From Ignavibacteriales bacterium (lineage in GTDB: Bacteria; Bacteroidota; Ignavibacteria; UBA10030): DNA of 35,352 nucleotides. The stretch spans positions 1 to 35,352 of the forward strand of contig JACPSI010000058.1 of assembly GCA_016193365.1 (NCBI GenBank), written 5' to 3'. Below the pieces are notes generated by a model that was not told where the DNA came from, made no database searches, and worked only from the letters and a program-made list of their open reading frames with translations. This document shows, one piece after another, positions 28,908 through 35,352 of the stretch. The position numbers and the translations under genes were made by a program. The number at the start of each line of letters is the position of its first letter. The stretch's first letter is position 1.

Positions 28908-28937
28908 TCCGCCAAAGGCGGATCCGCCTCCGGCGGA
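28908..28937. repeat. Twin TCCGCC/GGCGGA hairpins
   Basis: TCCGCC-AAA-GGCGGA (28908-28922) is followed without gap by TCCGCC-TCC-GGCGGA (28923-28937). Each half is a 6-bp perfect hairpin with a 3-nt loop, and the middle GGCGGATCCGCC is itself a 12-bp palindrome. It lies just after the pgk stop. The form is that of a dispersed intergenic palindromic repeat; it has no T-run, so termination is uncertain. Confidence 0.7.
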
Positions 28938-28942
28938 AATCT

Positions 28943-28970
28943 ACAATCTTCAATCTTCAATCTTCAATCA
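28943..28970 (+). repeat. CAATCTT heptamer repeats in the rhomboid leader
   Basis: Starting just after a TCTA, the leader has CAATCTT three times in tandem, then CAATCAT, ending five bases before the start codon at 28975. It has no G and no Shine-Dalgarno. The uvrB leader carries the same kind of CAATCNN repeat. Confidence 0.6.
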
Positions 28971-28974
28971 TAAA

Positions 28975-29792
28975 ATGTCTTACTACGGTAACTACTATCG
29001 CCCATCAGGATTTGGAGGGTTCTCGTTTTTCCCTCCAGCTATTAAGACCCTGTTAATCGCAAACGGCGTCGTATTTTTGTTTACTTCACCGATGCTATTT
29101 GGCCAGTTTAAGTTTGACGGTGTGAGTCTCACTAGCTTTCTCCACCGATACTTCGCTTTGATTCCTGAAGGGTTTCGACCAGGAATTGGTTCAAGTGAGG
29201 CCTGGAATTTCTATCCATGGCAGCTGATTACGTACCAATTCATGCATTCGGATTTTTTGCACCTTTTTTTCAACATGCTTTTTGGGTTATGGATGTTTGG
29301 AATGGAGATAGAGCATATTTGGGGAACTAAAAAGTTCACGATTTTTTATCTCTCTTGCGGAGTAGTCGCAGGATTATGCCAGTTATTTCTCGCACCAATA
29401 CTTGAGCATTCTGTCGCGCCGGTCGTTGGAGCCTCCGGGGCTGTGTTCGGCGTTCTTGTTGCTTTTGCGATGTTGTTTCCCGACCCGCGCATCTCGGTGG
29501 AGCATTTGCGGGGTACATCTTCCTTCTTTACGACTCCGGGAAAATGCCCTTTCAGGATACCGTCGACCGGATCAGCTGGTCTTTAAACAAATTTTCCGCT
29601 AAGTGGACATCAAAAGATGCTAATGCCGTCGATGCAAAGATTGTCGATTTTGTTGAAAAGAAAACCGACGAACGCAGCGAGCATCAGCGGAGAATCGATG
29701 AAATCCTCGACAAAATCAGTCGCAGCGGTTATCAAAGCCTGAGCGAAGATGAAAAGAAGACCTTGTTTGAAGCAAGCAAAAAGTTGAATTGA
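28975..29792 (+). pseudogene. Rhomboid-family intramembrane serine protease, internal deletion with frame change
   Basis: Inner-membrane rhomboid of the Bacteroidota type. Frame 1, from ATG 28975, gives the first membrane helices, HSDFLHLFFN with the HxxxN oxyanion motif (H96, N100), and the catalytic VVGASGAVFG (S154), then AFAMLFPD at 170. After 29484 the frame yields unrelated residues and stops at 29586. In another frame from 29487 the family resumes as AHLGGAFAGYIFLLYDSGK, which carries the catalytic His of the last core helix, followed by a cytoplasmic tail ending in DEILDKISRSGYQSLSEDEKK. The normal segment between LFPD and AHLGG (about 40 residues, one membrane helix) is missing. Both catalytic residues exist in the DNA but not in one frame. 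Deletion or assembly error. Confidence 0.85.
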
Positions 29793-29828
29793 GTCAAAGA
29801 GAAGGGTACATTTGAAAAATGGCGAACC

Positions 29829-30947
29829 ATGGAAATTTTTCCTGAGATAGAAATACCGCAAGGGCGTCATCAAACGTACAAAATCGGCACACGCAGGAAG
29901 ACCCGCCAAATCAATGTGGGCGGCGTCAAGGTTGGCGGTGACGCGCCGATTTCTGTGCAAACGATGACGAAGACCAAGACGGATGACGTGAAAGGAACAG
30001 TTGGACAAATTCGATCTGCAGCTGAGGCGGGCTGCGATATTGTCCGTGTAACAGTCAACGACAAAGAAGCAGCGGACGCGATGAAATCCATCGTGCAACA
30101 GTCTCCAGTTCCAATTGTTGCGGACATCCATTTCAACCATATCTTTGCCCTGAAAGCTGTCGAAGCGGGAGTGGCAAAAGTCCGCCTCAACCCCGGGAAC
30201 ATCGGCTCGAAGGACCGTATCCGGCAAGTACTGACAGCGGCAAAAGACAAAGGTATCCCGATTCGCATTGGAGTAAACTCCGGTTCTCTGGAAGAAGACA
30301 TCCTCGAGAAACACGGCTATCCGACTCCCGAGGCGCTGTATGAAAGCGCGATGCGGCATGTGGGCATTTGCGACGAATTCGATTTCCATGATGTTGTCAT
30401 ATCAGTGAAATCGACGGATGTAAAGTTGATGATTGAAGCATATCGCCTCGTGGCACAGCGAACGGACATTCCGCTTCATCTTGGAGTCACCGAGGCCGGG
30501 ACGGCGCGTGTTGGTACAATCAAATCCGCCGTCGGCATCGGAACATTGCTTGCACAGGGGATCGGCGACACGATTCGTGTTTCACTGACCGATGACCCCG
30601 TCAAAGAAGTCGAAGTTGGGAAAGAAATACTGCGTTCGCTGAGCCTTGCTTCCCGAAACATCGAACTCATCGCGTGTCCTACCTGCGGCCGACTTGAAGT
30701 GGACCTGTTCGGTATTATGGCTCAGCTTGAGGAGAAACTCGCGGGACAAAAGAAGGCAGTAAAGATTGCCGTTCTGGGTTGTGTGGTCAACGGCCCGGGA
30801 GAAGCGAGTGAGGCCGACATCGGCATAGCCGCGGGGAAGGGCGTTGCGTTGCTCTACAGGAAAGGTGAGCTTGTAAAACGGGTCAAAGAAGAAGAAATCG
30901 TGCGCACCGTTCTCGAAGAGGTTGACCGATTTCAACCGGAAGGTTGA
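29829..30947 (+). CDS. ispG: 4-hydroxy-3-methylbut-2-en-1-yl diphosphate synthase
   Basis: Iron-sulfur enzyme of the MEP isoprenoid pathway that converts MEcPP to HMBPP. 372 aa, the normal bacterial length. Seen: VGGDAPISVQTMTKTKTDD at the N-terminus, DIHFNHIFAL, RLNPGNIGSKDRI, RIGVNSGSLEEDIL, HLGVTEAGTARVG, and the [4Fe-4S] ligands C283 and C286 (CPTCGR) with C318 (LGCVVNGPGEA). It uses the MEP rather than the mevalonate route. It lies 36 bases after the rhomboid tail in the same direction, and a perfect 32-bp palindrome follows its stop. Confidence 0.97.
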   Translation: MEIFPEIEIPQGRHQTYKIGTRRKTRQINVGGVKVGGDAPISVQTMTKTKTDDVKGTVGQIRSAAEAGCDIVRVTVNDKEAADAMKSIVQQSPVPIVADIHFNHIFALKAVEAGVAKVRLNPGNIGSKDRIRQVLTAAKDKGIPIRIGVNSGSLEEDILEKHGYPTPEALYESAMRHVGICDEFDFHDVVISVKSTDVKLMIEAYRLVAQRTDIPLHLGVTEAGTARVGTIKSAVGIGTLLAQGIGDTIRVSLTDDPVKEVEVGKEILRSLSLASRNIELIACPTCGRLEVDLFGIMAQLEEKLAGQKKAVKIAVLGCVVNGPGEASEADIGIAAGKGVALLYRKGELVKRVKEEEIVRTVLEEVDRFQPEG

Positions 30948-30957
30948 ATTCTTAAAA

Positions 30958-30989
30958 CTGTAGGGACACGACATGTCGTGTCCCTACAG
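30958..30989. repeat. Perfect 32-bp palindrome after ispG
   Basis: The arm CTGTAGGGACACGACA (30958-30973) is followed immediately by its exact reverse complement (30974-30989), with no loop and no mismatch. It starts 10 bases after the ispG stop. No T-run follows on either strand. The sequence resembles TAGGGACACG-type dispersed palindromes I know from several bacterial genomes; no second copy is in this window. Confidence 0.85.
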
Positions 30990-31140
30990 CAGCAACCGCC
31001 AAGAAGCCGATTTCCTGTTAACGCTCTAACTCCCTTTTTGTTCCTTGTTTTTCGCCTCTTCGGAACAAATTTTCTGTTAAACCTTCCAGTTGATCGCTCG
31101 TCTAACTCACAAATCTCAATTCCTGAAAGGAGCAGTATCT

Positions 31141-31665
31141 ATGAAATCAAGAATCATTCTTCTCACTTCCTTCCTTCTGACGTTCCCGGTTTCCCAACTA
31201 CTCTCACAGGGTCAGGGTCCCATGGGTGACGGGCCGATGATGCCTCACATGAGGCTCATGGAGGAGCTAAAACTAACCGACGAACAGAAAAAAGAAGTTG
31301 AAAAAATGCATTTCGACCTCCAGAAGCAAATGATCGCTCAACGCTCAAAGATAGCCACCTCGCGGCTGGAGCTTCAACAACTGCTGAGAGCTGACAATCC
31401 GGATAAGGCGGTTCTTGAGAAGAAGATCAACGAAGTCTCACAGCTTGCAACACAAGTACATACCATGAGGCTGAATCAGTGGTTCGCGGTCAATAAACTG
31501 CTTAACGGCGACCAGCAAAAAGTCTGGAAAAAGGCGTTGCACATGAGAGCAGGGATGGCTGAGAGGATGCGAGCCAACAGAGGGATGCGTGGGAAGATGG
31601 GACGCGGGATGATGCAAAGGGAGAGGATGCACCGAGAAATGATGCGCGAGGATGACGACGACTAA
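31141..31665 (+). CDS. Spy/CpxP-like periplasmic protein (LTxxQ type)
   Basis: 174 residues from ATG 31141, chosen because AAAGGAG lies just upstream and a signal peptide follows (MKSRIILLTSFLLTFPVSQLLS). The mature protein is helical, with the LTDEQKKEVEKM repeat of the LTxxQ/Spy-CpxP-CnrX family, followed by long amphipathic helices (LQKQMIAQRSKIATSRLELQ). Such proteins act as periplasmic chaperones or metal sensors. The tail is rich in Met, Arg and Gly (GRGMMQRERMHREMM) and ends DDDD, which could bind metal. A strong terminator follows. It is monocistronic by its surroundings. Confidence 0.82.
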   Translation: MKSRIILLTSFLLTFPVSQLLSQGQGPMGDGPMMPHMRLMEELKLTDEQKKEVEKMHFDLQKQMIAQRSKIATSRLELQQLLRADNPDKAVLEKKINEVSQLATQVHTMRLNQWFAVNKLLNGDQQKVWKKALHMRAGMAERMRANRGMRGKMGRGMMQRERMHREMMREDDDD

Positions 31666-31691
31666 GAATTCTGTGAGACTGTTTAAACATG

Positions 31692-31720
31692 CGCCCGCTG
31701 ACAAGGCGGGCGTTTTTTAT
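31692..31720 (+). terminator. Terminator after the Spy/CpxP-like gene
   Basis: CGCCCGC (31692-31698), a 7-nt loop and GCGGGCG (31706-31712) form a perfect 7-bp stem, then TTTTTTATTTT. It lies 26 bases after the stop codon. Confidence 0.9.
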
Positions 31721-31830
31721 TTTCTCTGTTTCAAAAATTCTTCTGGGTCGTTCTTCATTTGCAGAGCCGCCCGTCGAGCAAGGTTGAATTCCGACGCTGC
31801 TTTACTGATTTACCGAACGTTGCGATTTTC

Positions 31831-32199
31831 CTACAAACCGCATGTTGGGCATTTGAGCCGGGTTCCCTTCGGCCCCTTGGGATGTGCAATATTGTCGCGC
31901 GGCTTGAATAAATGGAAAAGGTCGCATTCTTTTTCGAAGCTTGCTTTTTCTGTTGCGTAGAACATGAATTTGAATTCTTTGTAGATCCCCTCGAACTTCT
32001 TCAGAGTTTCCGCGAGAGTTTTTTCCGACCTTCCCACGCGGTCAATGTAAAACACACCATCTTTCCCTGTAAAGCCAACTGCATACACACCGATTTCTCC
32101 TCCTACCAGATTATGATTGATTTCATATTCGTTGAGGAGGTATGGGCCAAAAAGTCCGCTTGCAACTTCTTCCTTGGAGGAGCCGGGTTGATGTGTCAT
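31831..32199 (-). CDS. Small GIY-YIG-like protein
   Basis: 122 residues. The central segment GVYAVGFTGKDGVFYIDRVGRS has the spacing of a GIY-YIG core (GVY ... YIDRVGRS), and FEKECDLFHLF supplies the family-type Glu helix. The C-terminus HPKGPKGTRLKCPTCGL matches a tail often seen in short stand-alone proteins of this type (HP..P.G...CP.C). A nuclease activity is possible but the full set of catalytic residues is not certain. It is divergent from the sigma factor gene, with 141 bases between the starts. Confidence 0.6.
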   Translation of the reverse strand: MTHQPGSSKEEVASGLFGPYLLNEYEINHNLVGGEIGVYAVGFTGKDGVFYIDRVGRSEKTLAETLKKFEGIYKEFKFMFYATEKASFEKECDLFHLFKPRDNIAHPKGPKGTRLKCPTCGL

Positions 32200-32340
32200 G
32201 CAGTCAGGATTATGAGATTTCGGGGGGAATCAAAAGCAATTTAGCAGAAAATTCATTGTTTTTCAAGTGTTTCAGTTTGAGAAGATCCTCATTTTCTGTA
32301 GTTTCAACTCAACCTTTCCCCGCATAACGAGTCTTTATGG

Positions 32341-32943
32341 ATGCGGGCGAGAGGGCCAAGTAAAGAACCTCAACAACCGGACACACGATTGAGTTCACTG
32401 TCGGACAACGAGCTTATGATACAGGTGCGGGACGGAGATGTGAAGAAGCTGGGGGTTTTGTTTGAGCGCCATAGCATGCGGTTGCTGAATTTTTTCAGCA
32501 GGCATACGAGCAAGCCTGACATCAGCGAGGACCTTGTGCAGGACGTCTTCTTCAGAATGCTGAAATATCGCCAAACGTATCGGGGGGAAGCTCCCTTCAC
32601 CGTGTGGATGTACCAACTTGCCCGAAATGTGTCGGCGGATTATTTCCGAAAATGGAAAGAGCAGGCGTTGACAGACGAAATTTTGGACAAACAGCAGGAT
32701 CCGGATCCCCTTCCCACGGAATTATACCAACAAACAGAAGAACAGGAAATCTTGCGGCAAGCACTAGCGAGGTTGACTCCGGAAAAAAGAGAGGTGCTCG
32801 TGTTGAGCAGATATCAGGATTTGCGCTATGAAGAAATCGGGCGAATCCTTGATTGTCCGGTGGGCACGGTGAAGGCACGAGTTCATTTTGCGCTGAAAGA
32901 TCTACGCGATGAATACATGACGCTCACGAAGACAAAAATCTGA
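32341..32943 (+). CDS. ECF-type RNA polymerase sigma factor
   Basis: 200-residue sigma-70-family factor with only regions 2 and 4. Region 2: LFERHSMRLLNFFSRH, SEDLVQDVFFRML, then TYRGEAPFTVWMYQLARNVSADYFRK. Region 4: LTPEKREVLVLSRYQDLRYEEIG and CPVGTVKARVHFALKDLRDEY, a clear helix-turn-helix. It is followed 22 bases later by a zinc-finger anti-sigma gene, so it should be held inactive at the membrane until a signal releases it. The targets probably include its own operon. The start ATG 32341 lacks an obvious Shine-Dalgarno. Confidence 0.95.
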   Translation: MRARGPSKEPQQPDTRLSSLSDNELMIQVRDGDVKKLGVLFERHSMRLLNFFSRHTSKPDISEDLVQDVFFRMLKYRQTYRGEAPFTVWMYQLARNVSADYFRKWKEQALTDEILDKQQDPDPLPTELYQQTEEQEILRQALARLTPEKREVLVLSRYQDLRYEEIGRILDCPVGTVKARVHFALKDLRDEYMTLTKTKI

Positions 32944-32965
32944 TGATAAGCAATCGAGGTGAGTT

Positions 32966-33802
32966 ATGACAACGGAAAAACATGTCATCGAGTTGTTACC
33001 CGACTTTCTCATGGGCACGTTCAACGAATATGAGCGCTCTGATATCCAGGGACATTTGAAGACCTGCGAGGAGTGTCGGCGTGAGTACGAGAGCCTGAGC
33101 ATGCTCTGGAATTCGCTCGGCGCCTTGCCGGAGCAAAAGCCTTCTCCCGCCATGCGCGAAAGATTCTACGCGATGCTTTCGGCCTATGAGCAGGGAATTC
33201 ATCATGCTGCATCGAAGACCGCCGCCTGGACCTCGCTGAATGATTTTCTCTCTCGCCTCTGGCCAAAACAGCCGGCGATTCAATTTGCTATGGGAATAAT
33301 CCTGTTTCTCCTCGGTGGAGTGTTGGGGACAAGGATTGACCAAGGCATTGAACGTGTGGCGAAGGAAGAATCGAATTCCGAGATTGCACAGCTTCGGGGC
33401 GAAGTGCATGCCATGAGTCGCATGCTGGCCGTTTCGCTTCTCAAGCAACAATCTGCGAGCGAACGCTTGAAGGGCGTGAGCATGAGCTATGACCTTGGAG
33501 AAGGAGACCAGGAACTGACCGCGGCGCTGTTGAGCACGCTCAAGTACGACGCGAGTCCGAATGTCCGCATTGCTGCCCTCGAAGTACTCATACGGTTTAT
33601 CGACCAGGAACGCGTTCGCAAAGAGTTAATTCATTCTTTGCCGACTCAATCCTCCCCGATGGTCCAGCTGGCCATGGTGGAGTTGATGGTGCAGACGCAA
33701 GAACAGGAGTCGAAACCCGTTCTTCAAAAACTCCTTCTTGATCCAAAGATTGACAAGACAGTCAAGAAGCGTGTGGAAGAAAGCATAAAACAAATTCTTT
33801 GA
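32966..33802 (+). CDS. Anti-sigma factor with zf-HC2 domain, one membrane helix and HEAT-like C-terminus
   Basis: 278 residues. The N-terminal cytoplasmic zinc-binding anti-sigma motif is H30-x3-C34-x2-C37 (HLKTCEEC). A single membrane helix lies at about residues 107-124 (FAMGIILFLLGGVLG). After a helical linker, the last ~110 residues form HEAT-like repeats (LLSTLKYDASPNVRIAALEVL, VQLAMVELMVQTQEQESKPVL), which would face the periplasm if the topology is standard. The HEAT-like sensor end is less common than the usual short tail. GAGGTGAG supports the start. It belongs to the sigma, anti-sigma, DUF4097 operon and should inhibit the sigma factor upstream. Confidence 0.88.
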   Translation: MTTEKHVIELLPDFLMGTFNEYERSDIQGHLKTCEECRREYESLSMLWNSLGALPEQKPSPAMRERFYAMLSAYEQGIHHAASKTAAWTSLNDFLSRLWPKQPAIQFAMGIILFLLGGVLGTRIDQGIERVAKEESNSEIAQLRGEVHAMSRMLAVSLLKQQSASERLKGVSMSYDLGEGDQELTAALLSTLKYDASPNVRIAALEVLIRFIDQERVRKELIHSLPTQSSPMVQLAMVELMVQTQEQESKPVLQKLLLDPKIDKTVKKRVEESIKQIL

Positions 33803-33812
33803 AGGTGAATGC

Positions 33813-34661
33813 ATGAAGCCGCTCCTGTTGTTGTCGTTGATGATGCTGTCGGCCGATGTTCAGCGACCCTCCAAAGTATCCCATGAAGAACGGTTCGAAC
33901 GGACATTCCGGAAAACGGCGGAAACTCCGTATGAGAAGGTCGTTATCGACAACCTCGCCGGCGGGATCTCGGTTGAAGGGTACGAAGGCGATGAGATACT
34001 GCTTGTTGTTCGCCAGCGCTATGAAGCTGAATCGCAGGTGAAGCTGAAGGAAGCGAGAGAAGAAATCAGGCTGGAGATCGAGGAACGAAAAGACAGGCTG
34101 ATAATGTACGTGGACGCCCCGTGGCGTGAACGGTGGGGAAAACGTCATGGCGAGTGGAATTACTACGGATATGAAGCCGAGTTCGAGTTTGAGCTCAAAG
34201 TTCCCAAAAAGACCGCACTCTATTTGAGGACTGTTCAAGAAGGGGATATTCTTATGAAAAATACTCATGGAGATTTTGATATCCGGAATGTCAACGGGGG
34301 CATAGAAGCAAAGGACGTCTCGGGCTCCGGAAGGATGTACACAGTGAACGGCCCGGTGAAATCAAGTTTTACGAAGATTCCTCCGGAAGATTGCTCTTTT
34401 AAAACGGTGAACGGCAAGATCGAGCTGGAATTTCCCGGCGAGCTGGCCGCAGAGCTCAGGTTCCAAACTTTCAACGGCGATGTGTTTACGGATTTTGAAG
34501 TCGAAAGCGCTTCACGGCGAATCCTTCCCATCGAGTCCCGGCGCGGACGAAAAGTGTATTACAAGGACGCATCGTTCGGGGTGCGTGTGCGGAAAGGCGG
34601 GCCGACGCTGTTCTTCGAAACACGCAACGGCAATATTTACATACTCAAAAGAGCATCTTAA
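33813..34661 (+). CDS. DUF4097-type beta-repeat envelope protein
   Basis: 282 residues with a short N-terminal signal-like stretch (MKPLLLLSLMMLSADV). The body shows the repeated beta pattern of DUF4097/putative adhesin proteins: IDNLAGGISVEGYEGDEI, LRTVQEGDILMKNTHGDFDIRN (given in part), VNGGIEAKDVSG, FKTVNGKIELEFP, QTFNGDVFTDFEV and ETRNGNIYILKR. These form a long right-handed beta-helix-like solenoid. It lies 10 bases after the anti-sigma stop, so it is in the same operon. A role as an envelope structural or sensing component is inferred from context only. Confidence 0.85.
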   Translation: MKPLLLLSLMMLSADVQRPSKVSHEERFERTFRKTAETPYEKVVIDNLAGGISVEGYEGDEILLVVRQRYEAESQVKLKEAREEIRLEIEERKDRLIMYVDAPWRERWGKRHGEWNYYGYEAEFEFELKVPKKTALYLRTVQEGDILMKNTHGDFDIRNVNGGIEAKDVSGSGRMYTVNGPVKSSFTKIPPEDCSFKTVNGKIELEFPGELAAELRFQTFNGDVFTDFEVESASRRILPIESRRGRKVYYKDASFGVRVRKGGPTLFFETRNGNIYILKRAS

Positions 34662-34677
34662 CAGGAGGTTGTCTAAC

Positions 34678-35352
34678 ATGAAAAGCATTCATATTCTGAC
34701 TGCAGTCGTACTCGCACTTGTAGGGGCGCAAACCCTCGCGCAGCAAGTAAATCCGGATCGTTACACGATTCCGCTGGCGGACCCGGCGAGGCCGATGTTT
34801 TTGCGTGCGTCGCTCATGGCTGGTAGTCTGGTCGTAAAGGGGTACGCCGGGAAAGATGTCATAGTTGACGTTGATATAGCGCCACACAAGGATGAAGATC
34901 ATGACGACGAGGATGCCGGCAAAAAGAAAGGATTGCGCCGGATTCCCAACACCGCCTCAGGACTTTCGATCGAGGAAGAAAACAATACGGTAATGATCAC
35001 GAAGAGTGGCTATGGTTCGAGCGAGGTGCGCGTATCCGTGCAGGTTCCGGTCAATTGTTCGATGAAGCTTAACATCGTTAATGGCGGCGAAATCGTTGTT
35101 GAGGGCGTCAACGGTGACCTCGACGTCAACAACACAAATAACTCCGTCAAGCTGTTGAAGATTTCGGGCTCCGTCGTAGCGCACGCCCTCAACGGGAACC
35201 TGGTCGTGACAATGGCGAAAGTTACACCGGACAAAGCCATGTCGTTCAGCTCCTTGAACGGCGAAGTAGATGTGACGCTTCCTGCAGACACTAAAGCGAA
35301 TGTATCTCTCAAGACGGACATGGGAGGAGAAATCTACAGCGATTTCGACATT
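34678..35352 (+). CDS. Second DUF4097-type envelope protein, 3' end cut by window edge
   Basis: The frame is open from ATG 34678 to the window end (225 codons). AGGAGG at 34663-34668 gives a strong ribosome site. The signal peptide is MKSIHILTAVVLALVGAQTLAQ. After an acidic loop (KDEDHDDEDAGKKK) the DUF4097 repeat pattern appears: LNIVNGGEIVVEGVNGDLDV, LKISGSVVAHALNGNLVV (in part), FSSLNGEVDVTLPADT and DMGGEIYSDFD. It is the fourth gene of the sigma-factor operon and a paralogue in style of the preceding gene. The C-terminus is beyond the window. Confidence 0.9.
   Translation, partial: MKSIHILTAVVLALVGAQTLAQQVNPDRYTIPLADPARPMFLRASLMAGSLVVKGYAGKDVIVDVDIAPHKDEDHDDEDAGKKKGLRRIPNTASGLSIEEENNTVMITKSGYGSSEVRVSVQVPVNCSMKLNIVNGGEIVVEGVNGDLDVNNTNNSVKLLKISGSVVAHALNGNLVVTMAKVTPDKAMSFSSLNGEVDVTLPADTKANVSLKTDMGGEIYSDFDI

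Noticed and set aside
29610-30389. 259-codon open frame on the minus strand
   Set aside because: It is antisense to the rhomboid tail and ispG; the plus-strand genes explain the region.
32300-32340. ECF-type autoregulated promoter (AAC ... CGAGTC) before the sigma factor gene
   Set aside because: The spacing between the possible boxes is 14 or 19 bases, neither close to the usual 16-17, so I do not annotate it.

Overview
The window looks like a chromosomal segment of a Gram-negative, free-living bacterium of the Bacteroidota/Ignavibacteria/Chlorobi side of the FCB group. The main evidence is a large secreted protein ending in a type IX secretion (Por) sorting domain with the PNPFNPST motif, which is typical of Ignavibacteria-like lineages. 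Paired M16 peptidases, a MEP-pathway ispG and many signal-peptide or lipoprotein genes fit this. Base composition is close to balanced. The lineage is an inference from gene content, not from a marker phylogeny. No rRNA, tRNA, CRISPR array, IS element or prophage gene was seen.

Layout. (1) 1-7.1 kb, minus strand: a 3'-truncated valS, a terminator, a secreted M23 peptidase, a ParA-type ATPase, a small membrane protein and a fumarylacetoacetate-hydrolase-family enzyme. (2) 7.1-13.2 kb, plus strand: purM followed by a compact surface-glycan block (GT4 glycosyltransferase, Wzx-like flippase, polysaccharide-deacetylase-like protein, second GT4), mostly joined by start/stop overlaps. (3) 13.2-18.3 kb, minus strand: a secretion cassette of a small outer-membrane-type protein, a propeller-like lipoprotein and a 1140-residue T9SS cargo with a phospholipase-C-like head, a beta-helix middle and a sorting tail. 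(4) 18.3-22.8 kb, minus strand: a small lipoprotein and a two-gene M16 peptidase pair, one with HxxEH and one without. (5) 22.9-31.7 kb, plus strand: DUF2203 protein, an unknown protein, uvrB, comF, gap, pgk, a rhomboid gene, ispG and a Spy/CpxP-like protein. (6) 31.8-35.35 kb: a GIY-YIG-like gene on the minus strand, then an envelope-stress-type cassette (ECF sigma factor, zinc-finger anti-sigma with HEAT-like tail, two DUF4097 proteins, the last cut by the window edge).

The most notable observation is that three otherwise well-conserved genes within about 7.5 kb each lack a short internal segment. The active M16 subunit lacks roughly 20 residues just after HxxEH and changes frame. UvrB lacks about 22 residues containing the whole Walker A P-loop, in frame. 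The rhomboid gene lacks about 40 residues between its catalytic Ser and His and changes frame. This is either an assembly artefact or a real burst of small deletions, and it decides whether three genes should be called functional.

Other structure of interest: symmetric palindromes between two divergent promoters (22754-22872); a perfect 32-bp palindrome after ispG; twin TCCGCC hairpins and CAATCNN heptamer repeats in leaders; tandem GACTCC palindromes after the M16 operon; and a glycosyltransferase whose N-terminus extends upstream of any canonical start codon.
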